From assembly GCA_902784675.1 (NCBI GenBank), contig CACZVR010000001.1, forward strand, positions 1 to 64,000: a DNA stretch of 64,000 nucleotides. The letters are read 5' to 3'. A program made the translations under genes and the position numbers. The notes under the pieces were generated by a model. It had not been told where the DNA came from. It saw only the letters and a list, made by a program, of their open reading frames with translations, and did not search any database. Source of the stretch: an uncultured Bacteroidales bacterium. Lineage in GTDB: Bacteria > Bacteroidota > Bacteroidia > Bacteroidales > Muribaculaceae. Position 1 is the first letter of the stretch; every line of letters starts with the position of its first letter. Positions 51,267 through 59,989 of this stretch are shown here, in pieces.

Positions 51267-53759
51267 TCACGAGAACAACTGGTCAATGTCCATGGGACTG
51301 ACAAGCACTTGACGTGGCTTGCTGCCCTGGGCGGGACCCACGATGCCCGCATGTTCCATCTGGTCCATCAGACGGCCGGCGCGGTTGTAGCCGATTTCGT
51401 AGCGACGTTGCAGCGACGAGGTGCTCGCAGTATTACCCATGACAACGAAGCGCACAGCTTCTTCAAACAGCGGGTCGCGGTCCTTGACGTTGCCCACGTT
51501 GGCGTCGCTGCTGCCGCCTTCGTCCTTGCCGACGTACTCGGGCAGCAGGTAGGGTTCTTCGTGGTTGATGTCGCGATCATTGTCTTCTTGCTCCTTAATG
51601 AAATCGCAGATGCGCACGATGTCAGGTGTATCGACAAACGGGCACTGCAGGCGGGTGAGTTCGCCGTCAATCTGGAACAGCATGTCACCACGACCGATGA
51701 GTTGCTGGGCACCCCTGCGGTCAATGATGATTTGGCTGTCGATACCCTGGGCCACGGCAAAGGCAATGCGTCCGGGGAAGTTACCCTTGATAAGGCCGGT
51801 GATGACCTTGGATGACGGGCGCTGCGTGGCGATAATCATGTGGATACCCACGGCGCGGGCCTTCTGGGCGATGCGCACCAGTGGAGTCTCGACTTCCTTG
51901 CCGGCGGTCATGATCATGTCGCTGAACTCGTCGATGATGCCCACGATGTAGGGCATGTACTGATATTTCTTCTCGCCATGTTCATCACGCACTTCACGCA
52001 GCTCACGGCGCCACAAATCGTTATAATCGCTCACGTTGCGCACCCTCACTTCCTCGAACACACTATAGCGGTTCTCCATTTCCTGGACGAGGCTGTTGAG
52101 TGTCCTAATGACGCGGTCGGTGTCGGTGATAATAGCTTTCTCTTCGCCGGGTGCCTTGGCAAAATAATATTTCTCAAGGTCGGCGTACACGCTGAATTCA
52201 ACGCGTTTGGGATCCACAAGGACAAATTTCAGCTCCGAGGGGCCTTTCTTGTAAAGCAGTGAGGTGATGATGGCATTCAATCCCACCGATTTACCTTTAC
52301 CTGTCGCACCAGCAACCAACAGGTGCGGCATCTTGGTGAGGTCGGCGATAAACACCTCGTTGCTCACGGTGCAGCCCAAGCACATGGGTAACTTGGCGCG
52401 GCTTTCTTTGAACGCCTTGGACCCCAGCACCTCGCGCATGGGAACTACTTGTGGATCACGGTTGGGAACCTCGATGCCGATTGTGCCCTTACCAGGCATG
52501 GGGGCAATGATGCGGATGCCCAATGCAGCTAAGCTCAAAGCGATGTCGTCTTCAAGGCCGCGGATTTTGTTCACACGGACGCCGTCTTGCGGCACAATTT
52601 CGAACAGTGTCACCGTGGGGCCCACGTGAACCATGATTTCCTTGATTTCAATGCCATATTTGCTCAGGGTGTCACGGATGCGTTCCTTGTTCTCGTCCTG
52701 TTCCTGCTTGTCCACACTATTGGGATTCATACGGATATCCTGCAACAGGTCAAGGGTGGGGAAGCGGTAGTGGCGGTATTCTCCCGTTGGGTCATGAGGA
52801 TTGCTCACATCGCCACTGCTCACGATGGGCTTGAGGTGAGCAGTCTCGCCGTCGACTGCTGTGGGCTTCACGCTTCTCACGCGCATCCTGCGTCTGTTAG
52901 TTGTTGCGAGTTCGGCTTCTGTCTCTTCTTTTGGGAAGGGCTCTTCATCAATTCGTTGCTCTCCACCCAGGAATGTGGACTGGCCAGGTTGGCTGACCAC
53001 CATTTCGTCATCCCGCTTGTCACGCTTTTTCTGAACTTCTTGCCTGAAGCGGCGATACAAGGAAACAAACGTCTGATAAGTCAAGAATACCCATAACATG
53101 AGGATAAAAAGGTTGATGGCAATCATGCCATACATGCCGAACAGACCTAGCAGCCACTTATTGGCATAGTAGCCGAAGTAGCCTCCTAGCGGGAAGAATG
53201 TGATGGGTTTCATGTAATAGGTGGCCGCTCCCACAACCATTGAGAACGTGAAAATGCTGAACAGGCAAACAAAGGTGTAGGAAAAGAAATGGAGTTTCTT
53301 GCCCTTGATGACCAAGCGCATGCCCAGTGTGAGGAACCACACGACAATGATGAATGCTGCGACACCCACACCACTTGAAATGAGGAAGTCGCTCAACGAT
53401 GCGCCGGCGGCAGCACCTGCGTTGCGGATCTGGTCCGGAACACGGGCATTTTCAATCATCGAGTAATTGGCAATGCGATTCTGATCACTCATGCCTGCCG
53501 ACATGAAGTAGGAGAGGAACGAAATCAGCAGGTAGATGCCCACTATCAGCATCACACAACCCGCAGCCAAACGGAACTGACCGTTCTGGAAAAAGGCTTT
53601 CGCCCTTTTCCACTTGGTGGTGTTTTCGTCATCAATGGCTCGTTCGACTTCGAGTCTTTTCTGGTAATCTTCAGACTGTTGTACGGCGCTGATATCAGGG
53701 TTGTAATATCCCTGATTGTTGTTCGTTGACTTATTTTTGTTTGCTTTATTCTTGCTCAT
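51267..53759 (-). CDS. ftsK: DNA translocase FtsK
   Basis: 830 residues. FtsK pumps DNA at the closing septum and helps resolve chromosome dimers. Four membrane helices lie at about residues 55-225, followed by a short basic/acidic linker. The RecA-like motor has Walker A GATGKGKS near residue 487, Walker B with IVGIIDEFSDMI near 600, and RAVGIHMIIATQRPSSKVITG. The C-terminal gamma winged-helix is present (LFEEAVRFVV, TSSLQRRYEIGYNRAGRLMDQME), so it should read KOPS-like polar sequences. The start is well supported by the Asn/Lys-rich N-terminus common in Bacteroidetes. Confidence 0.97.
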   Translation of the reverse strand: MSKNKANKNKSTNNNQGYYNPDISAVQQSEDYQKRLEVERAIDDENTTKWKRAKAFFQNGQFRLAAGCVMLIVGIYLLISFLSYFMSAGMSDQNRIANYSMIENARVPDQIRNAGAAAGASLSDFLISSGVGVAAFIIVVWFLTLGMRLVIKGKKLHFFSYTFVCLFSIFTFSMVVGAATYYMKPITFFPLGGYFGYYANKWLLGLFGMYGMIAINLFILMLWVFLTYQTFVSLYRRFRQEVQKKRDKRDDEMVVSQPGQSTFLGGEQRIDEEPFPKEETEAELATTNRRRMRVRSVKPTAVDGETAHLKPIVSSGDVSNPHDPTGEYRHYRFPTLDLLQDIRMNPNSVDKQEQDENKERIRDTLSKYGIEIKEIMVHVGPTVTLFEIVPQDGVRVNKIRGLEDDIALSLAALGIRIIAPMPGKGTIGIEVPNRDPQVVPMREVLGSKAFKESRAKLPMCLGCTVSNEVFIADLTKMPHLLVAGATGKGKSVGLNAIITSLLYKKGPSELKFVLVDPKRVEFSVYADLEKYYFAKAPGEEKAIITDTDRVIRTLNSLVQEMENRYSVFEEVRVRNVSDYNDLWRRELREVRDEHGEKKYQYMPYIVGIIDEFSDMIMTAGKEVETPLVRIAQKARAVGIHMIIATQRPSSKVITGLIKGNFPGRIAFAVAQGIDSQIIIDRRGAQQLIGRGDMLFQIDGELTRLQCPFVDTPDIVRICDFIKEQEDNDRDINHEEPYLLPEYVGKDEGGSSDANVGNVKDRDPLFEEAVRFVVMGNTASTSSLQRRYEIGYNRAGRLMDQMEHAGIVGPAQGSKPRQVLVSPMDIDQLFS

Positions 53760-53920
53760 TTTGCTATCGATTTATTTGGGGCGATAAAATTACAAAATAA
53801 AATTGATTTACAAACGCAAATTTCCGCATTTTTTGAAATTTTAGCACAAAAAAAATTTTTTAGCCTCATGGCGGGGCTGAACGGTGTGCCATTTGTTGTT
53901 GGATTCGACCCTTGAAAGGG

Positions 53921-54775
53921 TTATTTGCCCTTGTTTTTGCTTTCCAAGGCGAGTAACTGCGATTTGAGTTCAGTTCCTGAAGCATATCCGCCAAGCGAAC
54001 CGTCGGCATTGATAACACGGTGGCAAGGAACCACGATGCTCACGGGGTTATTGTGATTGGCTTGAGCAACGGCACGATAGGCTTTTGGATTACCGACACG
54101 CCTAGCCAATTCAGTGTAGGAGATGGTCTCGCCGTAGGGGATGCGTTGCAGTTGTTCCCACACCTTGAGCTGGAAATCGGTGCCCGTCATGTGCAGTGGC
54201 AGTGAGAATTCTTGCAAGTCACCTTCAAAATAATGCTCAAGTTGACTTGCGCATTGATTGAGCAAAGGAGTCGTACCCATCACTGGTTGGAGTTTGAACT
54301 TCTTGGCGATCTTTTCAATTTCATCCTTTCCCCATCCCACGAGGGTGATACCTTGCTCATCGGCGGCAATGTGAATAGTTCCCATTGTAGTCTCAACTAC
54401 CGTGTGGTACAGTTTGCCATGGCTGACGGGTGTGATTCCTAAACCATGAGCTTTGTCGAGCATGAGTCGATAGGCCGAGGCATAATCGTTGGTGATCACT
54501 CCGTCAAGAATGGCATCCTTGATGGCATCTTTGATATAGCCGACAGGTTTTGATGGCGGTAAACCGAAAATCTGCATGATGTCCTCGCCGTCGATGGGTG
54601 GCTGGAAGTTGCGCACGCGGTCTTTTTCCTCAATGTCAACCAGTTTTTGTTTCACCAGGTCAAAATTCTCACGGAATCGCTGTACCTTGTATTGGTTTTT
54701 GCTTGTGATGTCGGCTTTGCACAGGGTCATCAAGTCGTCGATGTCATCCCCTGCGTTCTTCCTCGACCAGTGCAA
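53921..54775 (-). CDS. C-terminal CCA-adding-enzyme segment fused in frame to methylated-DNA-cysteine S-methyltransferase
   Basis: One frame of 284 residues holds two unrelated parts. Residues 5-117 are the C-terminal arm of the CCA-adding enzyme ([34 protein letters not shown] and [12 protein letters not shown]), cut off from the catalytic part by a frameshift. Residues 122-284 are a complete MGMT (Ogt type), which moves O6-alkyl groups from guanine to Cys251 in [25 protein letters not shown] and [17 protein letters not shown] are intact. There is no stop or good in-frame ATG between them; the first ATG inside the MGMT part is at 54385. The apparent start at 54775 is a TTG within cca and is not credible as a natural start. 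Either a true CCA-MGMT fusion broken once, or two lesions. Confidence 0.85.
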   Translation of the reverse strand: MHWSRKNAGDDIDDLMTLCKADITSKNQYKVQRFRENFDLVKQKLVDIEEKDRVRNFQPPIDGEDIMQIFGLPPSKPVGYIKDAIKDAILDGVITNDYASAYRLMLDKAHGLGITPVSHGKLYHTVVETTMGTIHIAADEQGITLVGWGKDEIEKIAKKFKLQPVMGTTPLLNQCASQLEHYFEGDLQEFSLPLHMTGTDFQLKVWEQLQRIPYGETISYTELARRVGNPKAYRAVAQANHNNPVSIVVPCHRVINADGSLGGYASGTELKSQLLALESKNKGK

Positions 54776-55814
54776 TGGGGCGCATGTGCAGCCCGACGAG
54801 TTTTTTCACATATTTCATGTGCTCATTGAGCGGCAATTTCATCTTGGCGAAAATCTTGGGTATCATCTTCTCGCCGATGAAATTGTGGTTGTGGAACGTC
54901 CATCCGATTTGCGGATCCCACCGCTTGGTGCGTGCCTTTCCCACATCATGCAGCAGTGCAGACCATCGCAGCCACACGTCATTGCTTGCGGCAGCCACAT
55001 TGTCAAGCACTTGCATGGTGTGCATGAAATTGTCTTTATGACCACGGCCGTTCACGGTTTCCACGCCCTTGAGGGCTGCGAGTTCGGGACACACGAGAGG
55101 TAGCAAACCACACTGGTCGAGCAAAATCCATCCGTGGGACGGCTTGTCGCTGCGCATGATTTTCATCAGTTCATCGGCGATGCGCTCGCGGGTGATGATT
55201 TTCAGGCGGTCGGCATTGCGCTTGATGGCGACAAATGTCTCGGGGAAAATGTCGAAATTCAATTGGGTGGCGAATCTCACAGCACGCATCATCCTCAACG
55301 GGTCATCGCTGAAGGTGATGTCGGGATCCAGTGGAGTGCGGATAATGCGTCGCTCCATGTCGCCGATGCCGTCAAACGGGTCGAGCAGTTCGCCATAGCG
55401 CTCCTTGTTCAGGCAGATGGCCATCGCATTGATGGTGAAATCGCGGCGACGCTGGTCATCGTCAAGCGTCCCGTCTTCGACGATGGGGTTGCGGCTGTCA
55501 CGACGATAGGATTCACGGCGGGCTCCCACGAACTCGAGTTCCCAATGCCGCGTCTTGACCTGAGCCGTGCCATAGGTGCGGAACACCGACAGGTGGGTGC
55601 GCTTGCCCAATCGGTGGGCAACAGCTTTGGCTACCTCGATGCCGCTGCCAATGGTGACAAAGTCCATGTCGTTGCTGGGACGTTGCAGGAAGATATCCCT
55701 GACATACCCACCAACGACATAGCACTCGCGATGCAGCTCGTCGGCTACCTCGCCCACCAGCTTCAGCACGGGCAATTTAATATGCTCATCTATTTTCTGA
55801 CGGTCAAAATCCAT
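54744..55814 (-). pseudogene. cca: CCA tRNA nucleotidyltransferase, truncated by an out-of-frame deletion
   Basis: 356 codons of a CCA-adding enzyme, which completes the 3' CCA of tRNAs. The catalytic head is intact: VVGGYVRDIFLQRPSNDMDFVTIG (near residue 32, in outline G-G-x-V-R-D and D-x-D), RDFTINAMA near 130, and DPLRMMRAVRFA near 170. An HD-like segment LLHDVGKART is near 290. After IALVEEE the frame reads three foreign codons and stops. The rest of the enzyme resumes at AGDD in another frame in the neighbouring ORF. About 12 residues are missing with one spare base, which fits a 35-base deletion. A genome lacking encoded CCA on its tRNAs (as in the tRNA-fMet here) needs this enzyme, so the lesion is suspicious. 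Confidence 0.88.
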
Positions 55815-55836
55815 CGTTATTTCAATTCTTGGAGCG

Positions 55837-55844
55837 CAAAATTA
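55837..55844 (-). promoter_or_regulatory. Promoter -7 element of cca
   Basis: TAatTTTG on the minus strand, 22 bases before the cca start, divergent from the rho promoter. Confidence 0.45.
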
Positions 55845-55864
55845 CTTCTTTTTTTGCGCATTTC

Positions 55865-55895
55865 TTGCCCAGTTCATAAAAAAACACTAATTTTG
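55865..55895 (+). promoter_or_regulatory. Promoter of rho
   Basis: TTG at 55865-55867 and TAatTTTG at 55888-55895, 20 bases apart. It gives a leader of about 270 bases before the rho ATG. Confidence 0.55.
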
Positions 55896-56174
55896 CATCG
55901 CAAAAAGGGTGAAAGATGCCCTTTGATACAGTCTGTCTTCAATTCTGTTTTCCTCAATCATCAATATTTTCATTGGATAATCTCGAGGCAAAGTTTAGAC
56001 TTTGTGTGCGGAATGTATAGGAATATCATGACAGGATTGGGGCTTTATTGAGATATTAAAATTGACTTCATATTTATTTTAATTAAGGAATGCGTGCGCG
56101 TGAGTTCACGCTATGATGCGGATTGACAGAGTTGTACTGTGTAACCGCTTCATCCTATATTTTTACTGACTTTT
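55896..56174 (+). other. Long untranslated leader of rho
   Basis: About 270 bases without a gene. The 3' part contains a small hairpin GCGTG-AGTT-CACGC near 56097-56110 and a larger pairing GATGCGG (about 56114) with CCGCTTCATC (about 56146). Such leaders can serve autogenous control of rho, but no known riboswitch was recognised. Confidence 0.4.
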
Positions 56175-58253
56175 ATGTACAACATCGATCAACTGAATGA
56201 AATGAACGATGGACAGTTGCGTGAATTGGCAAAATCAATGGGCATCAAGCATGTTGATAGTGCCGAACACGTTGATCTCGTCTATCAAGTGCTGGACCAT
56301 CAGGCAGAGACCGAGGCGGCCAATGCACCCGAACAGGGACGCAGACGTCGCGAACGCATCCGTCAACCGGCAGCCAAGGCTAACGGCAATGAAGTGACCA
56401 AAGATGATGCCGTGGCCACAAAGAAAAATGTAAAGAAAGAAGATAAAAAGATACAGATGACGCCACAGGAAGACGTGGCTCCAGTTTTGCCGCTCGTGAC
56501 AGCCGAAACCGAGGCTCCCGTCGAAGCTCCCAAGCGCAAGCGCGGCCGCCCCTCGGCTGCCGAGAAAGCTGCCCGTGAAGCAGCTGAACAACAAGCACGA
56601 CAGGATGCAGCAAAAGATATGACTGTACCCGTTGCAGAGCAAACTGCTGAAACAGATGCTGAGCCTGTGAAGGAACAAACTCAACGTCGTCGTGGCCGTA
56701 AACCCAAACAAGAGGTGAACGAACCCGTGCTTCCCTTTGAGAATTTAGATCAACAGCAGGACGAACAACCCCAGGATGTATCTTATGACGAACAGCCTGT
56801 GGAAGCGGCTGATGCCATCGATGCTCCCGCTGAGCCTGTGAATCAAGTTCTTGCTCCTGAGCAGCGTGATCGCGAAGATGTCTCGCTTAATTCATTCTTT
56901 AATACAGGTGGTGGCTTTACCTTCAAGCCGCGCACTCAGCAGGAACGCGAGGAGGCACAACGACGTGCCGAGGAGGAGCGTCGCCGTCAGGCCGAGCAAG
57001 CTGCAGTGGCGCCGATTGTCATCCAGGAACCCAAGGTGGTCAAGGAGAGCAAGAACAAGAAACGCAAGATGAAGCAACAGCAGCAACAGCAGATTGCTGA
57101 GAGCAATCCTTATCTTGATCAGCCTTATAACTTTGACGGAATTCTTGAAGCACAGGGTGTGCTTGACATCGCTCCTGAAGGCTATGGTTTCTTGCGTTCC
57201 AGTGATTATAATTACTTGACGTCTCCCGATGACATCTATGTGCAGCAGTACCAAATCAAGGCCTATGGTCTCAAGACTGGTGACGTGATCGAGGGCACCA
57301 TTCGTCCTCCCATGGAGGGAGAGAAGTATTTCCCCTTGAGTGAGATACGTCTGATTAACGGGCGCACTCCCACTTATGTCCGTGACCGTGTGCCTTTTGA
57401 GCATCTGGTGCCGTTGTTCCCTGAAGAGAAATTTAATTTGGTGAGCAAGACACATCCCACCGTTTCGCAGCGTGTTGTGGATATGTTCTCACCCATCGGT
57501 AAGGGGCAGCGTGGACTCATTGTCGCTCAGCCCAAGACCGGTAAGACCATGCTGTTGAAAGAGATTGCAAACGCTATCTCTGAGAACCACCCCGAGACCT
57601 ACATGATTATCCTGCTCATCGACGAGCGCCCCGAGGAGGTAACCGACATGGCGCGCAGTGTCAATGCCGAGGTGATCGCTTCTACCTTTGATGAACCTGC
57701 CGACCGTCATGTCAAGATTGCCGACCTGGTGCTCAGCAAGGCGAAACGTCTGGTGGAGTGTGGCCACGATGTGGTGATTCTGTTGGATTCAATCACCCGT
57801 CTGGCACGTGCCTATAACACCATTGCTCCTGCATCGGGCAAGATCCTTACTGGTGGTGTTGACGCTAACGCCTTGCAGCGGCCCAAACGTTTCTTCGGCG
57901 CTGCCCGTAATATTGAGGGAGGTGGCAGCCTTACCATCATCGCCACGGCATTGACCGAGACGGGTTCCAAGATGGATGAGGTCATCTTCGAGGAATTCAA
58001 GGGTACAGGTAACATGGAGTTGCAGCTCGATCGCAAACTCTCGAACAAGCGCATCTTCCCTGCTGTGGATGTGATGGCTTCAAGTACTCGTCGCGACGAC
58101 TTGTTGTTGCCGCAAGATACATTGAACAAGATGTGGATTATTCGCCGTTTCTTGAGCGATCGGACCTCGGTCGAGGCAATGGAGTTTGTCAAGGATCGCA
58201 TGGAACGCACCCGCGACAACGAGGAATTCCTGCTCACCATGCAGCAAGAATGA
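56175..58253 (+). CDS. rho: Transcription termination factor Rho with a large N-terminal insertion
   Basis: 692 residues against about 420 in E. coli. Residues 1-35 are the Rho_N helical domain ([20 protein letters not shown]). Residues about 45-315 are a low-complexity insertion rich in Glu, Gln, Ala, Lys and Arg, with AT-hook-like KRKRGRP and RRGRKP patches and a poly-Gln run. The cold-shock-like RNA-binding domain follows ([13 protein letters not shown] near 340), then the ATPase with Walker A QPKTGKT near 452-458, Walker [17 protein letters not shown], and the C-terminal [13 protein letters not shown]. It leads a transcript with ruvX and def, 24 bases before ruvX. Confidence 0.97.
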   Translation: MYNIDQLNEMNDGQLRELAKSMGIKHVDSAEHVDLVYQVLDHQAETEAANAPEQGRRRRERIRQPAAKANGNEVTKDDAVATKKNVKKEDKKIQMTPQEDVAPVLPLVTAETEAPVEAPKRKRGRPSAAEKAAREAAEQQARQDAAKDMTVPVAEQTAETDAEPVKEQTQRRRGRKPKQEVNEPVLPFENLDQQQDEQPQDVSYDEQPVEAADAIDAPAEPVNQVLAPEQRDREDVSLNSFFNTGGGFTFKPRTQQEREEAQRRAEEERRRQAEQAAVAPIVIQEPKVVKESKNKKRKMKQQQQQQIAESNPYLDQPYNFDGILEAQGVLDIAPEGYGFLRSSDYNYLTSPDDIYVQQYQIKAYGLKTGDVIEGTIRPPMEGEKYFPLSEIRLINGRTPTYVRDRVPFEHLVPLFPEEKFNLVSKTHPTVSQRVVDMFSPIGKGQRGLIVAQPKTGKTMLLKEIANAISENHPETYMIILLIDERPEEVTDMARSVNAEVIASTFDEPADRHVKIADLVLSKAKRLVECGHDVVILLDSITRLARAYNTIAPASGKILTGGVDANALQRPKRFFGAARNIEGGGSLTIIATALTETGSKMDEVIFEEFKGTGNMELQLDRKLSNKRIFPAVDVMASSTRRDDLLLPQDTLNKMWIIRRFLSDRTSVEAMEFVKDRMERTRDNEEFLLTMQQE

Positions 58254-58277
58254 TACATTTGAGGATACAGGCGAGCA

Positions 58278-58715
58278 ATGGGACGCATACTGGGTATTGA
58301 CTATGGACGCAAACGCACTGGCGTTGCTGTGACCGATCCCCTCAAAATTGTGGCAGGGAACCTGGCGACAGTCCCAACTCACACGCTCATGCAGTTCATT
58401 AAGGACTATATCGCGCGTGAGCAAGTGGAACGCATTGTTATCGGACAGCCCACTCAGCTTAACGGCGAGCCCAGCGAGAGCATGCGCTACATTACACCCT
58501 TCGTTAATCGTCTGCGCAAAGAATTGCCCGAGATGCCCGTTGTGATGTATGACGAGCGCTTCACCAGCACCATTGCCCATCAGGCAATGATTGACGGAGG
58601 GATGAAAAAGAGTGACCGCCGTGACAAGTCGCGTGTGGACTCCATTGCTGCCACCATTATCCTCAATGATTATTTACAAAGCATATTCAACCAATCAGAC
58701 AATATTACAAAATGA
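58278..58715 (+). CDS. ruvX: Holliday junction resolvase-like / pre-16S rRNA nuclease RuvX (YqgF)
   Basis: 145 residues with an RNase H-like fold. The start GRILGIDYGRKRTGVAVTDP is diagnostic (catalytic Asp in GIDYG), then IVIGQPTQLNGEPSE near 55, YDERFTST near 95 and a C-terminal DSIAATIILNDYL. In E. coli YqgF matures the 5' end of 16S rRNA. It lies between rho and def; its stop overlaps the def start by four bases. Confidence 0.95.
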   Translation: MGRILGIDYGRKRTGVAVTDPLKIVAGNLATVPTHTLMQFIKDYIAREQVERIVIGQPTQLNGEPSESMRYITPFVNRLRKELPEMPVVMYDERFTSTIAHQAMIDGGMKKSDRRDKSRVDSIAATIILNDYLQSIFNQSDNITK

Positions 58716-59284
58716 TTTTACCGATTTATATCTACGGTCATCCAGTATTGCGTGCCGATAATGCCGTTGTCACGCCTGATTATCCTGGTTTACATGAGCT
58801 CATTGAGAACATGAAGGAAACGATGTATAAGACTCAAGGTATCGGCATCGCTGCTCCTCAAGTGGGCGTGAACGCTCGCATTGTATATATTGATGTGGAT
58901 GTTTTGGCCGAGGACTTCCCCGAGCTGAAAGGTGTCAATATGGTGCTGATTAATCCTGAGATCACGATTGATGAGACTGTTCCTGGAGTCACCCGCGAAG
59001 AGGGCTGTCTGAGTGTGCCCGGCATTCATGAGAACGTGCAACGTATCGAGAAGATTCATCTGCGTTGGCAGGATGAGCAGTTTGAGCTGCATGAACAGGA
59101 TATAGAGGGATATTTGGCTCGAGTCGTGCAACATGAGTGTGACCATTTGGAGAAGACGCTCTTCATTGACCGCATCTCTCCTATTCGCAAACAGCTCATT
59201 CGCAGTAAATTAAATAATATGGTGAAGGGAAAAGTATCTTGTGACTACCGTTGCAAGTTCGCTCCAGCCAGGCGCAAGAAATAA
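58712..59284 (+). CDS. def: Peptide deformylase
   Basis: 190 residues. It removes the formyl group from nascent N-terminal methionine. All three motifs are intact: GIGIAAPQVG near residue 45, EEGCLSVPG near 97 (zinc Cys) and QHECDHLEKTLF near 140 (zinc histidines and catalytic Glu). The start overlaps the ruvX stop. A hairpin follows the stop. Confidence 0.98.
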   Translation: MILPIYIYGHPVLRADNAVVTPDYPGLHELIENMKETMYKTQGIGIAAPQVGVNARIVYIDVDVLAEDFPELKGVNMVLINPEITIDETVPGVTREEGCLSVPGIHENVQRIEKIHLRWQDEQFELHEQDIEGYLARVVQHECDHLEKTLFIDRISPIRKQLIRSKLNNMVKGKVSCDYRCKFAPARRKK

Positions 59285-59287
59285 AAA

Positions 59288-59315
59288 GTGGAAGATGTCT
59301 CACGACAGCCTCCAC
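59288..59315 (+). terminator. Hairpin after def
   Basis: GTGGA (59288-59292) pairs with TCCAC (59311-59315), with an inner TGTC/GACA stem. No T-run follows, so it may be a weak terminator or a processing site. Confidence 0.45.
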
Positions 59316-59334
59316 AAACCTTAAATCTAATACC

Positions 59335-59373
59335 ATGAAAAACACACGTACAAATGTACTATACTTTTTTTGA
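59335..59373 (+). other. 12-codon mini-ORF upstream of the deaminase
   Basis: ATG at 59335 to TGA at 59371 encodes a 12-residue peptide with a basic start (MKNTRTN) and a hydrophobic aromatic end (VLYFF). It lies in the 146 bases between def and the deaminase, otherwise very AT-rich. It could be a leader peptide, or chance. Confidence 0.25.
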
Positions 59374-59430
59374 ATCTTACAAATTTTTTAAGATATTTTT
59401 ATATTTTTATATAAAAATTTAGAATTTAGG

Positions 59431-59919
59431 ATGAGCGAAGCTAAGCCTTTCATAATCACCGATAATGATAGGTATTTCATGAGAATGGCATGTGATCTTG
59501 CATGTGAAAACGTCCGCTGTGGAGGTGGTCCCTGTGGTGCCGTAATTGTTAAGGATGGTGAAGTGATTGCCGCTGCCGGCAACACCGTGACGCTAGACAA
59601 AGACCCTACCGCTCATGCCGAGGTCAATGCAATTCGCAGGGCATGCAGTTCCTTGAATGACCATAAACTAGATGGTTGTGTGATTTATTGCAGTAGCGAA
59701 CCATGCTCGATGTGCTTGAGTGCATTTTACTGGGCTGGAGTGAGCCGTATATACTATAGCAACACTGCTGCTGATGCCCAACATATCAACTTTAACGATG
59801 ATTTCATTCAAAAGGAGATTCAAAAGCCTCATCTTGAACGTGCAATTCCTTGTATCTGCATCGAGGCTGATGCTGCACTCGACTCATTCAGACGGACTTT
59901 GGATTGCAAAGGAGGGTAA
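59431..59919 (+). CDS. Nucleoside deaminase, guanine deaminase-like
   Basis: 162 residues of the cytidine deaminase fold. The zinc site is formed by HAEVNAIR (His and catalytic Glu, near residue 65) and EPCSMC (two Cys, near 92). LSAFYWAGVSRIYYSNTAADAQHINFNDDFIQKEI (in outline: FYWA-x-x-x-x-IYY, then DA, then FDD-like) resembles GuaD guanine deaminases more than TadA tRNA deaminases. It would turn guanine to xanthine. The next gene is a PreA-like pyrimidine reductase, so a nucleobase catabolism pair is plausible. Substrate is inferred from similarity only. Confidence 0.88.
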   Translation: MSEAKPFIITDNDRYFMRMACDLACENVRCGGGPCGAVIVKDGEVIAAAGNTVTLDKDPTAHAEVNAIRRACSSLNDHKLDGCVIYCSSEPCSMCLSAFYWAGVSRIYYSNTAADAQHINFNDDFIQKEIQKPHLERAIPCICIEADAALDSFRRTLDCKGG

Positions 59920-59989
59920 GACCTGTTATTGACTCTTTTCTTGCAATCAATGGCCTTTGTAAAGATGGAATGATTATTTAAAATTAAAT

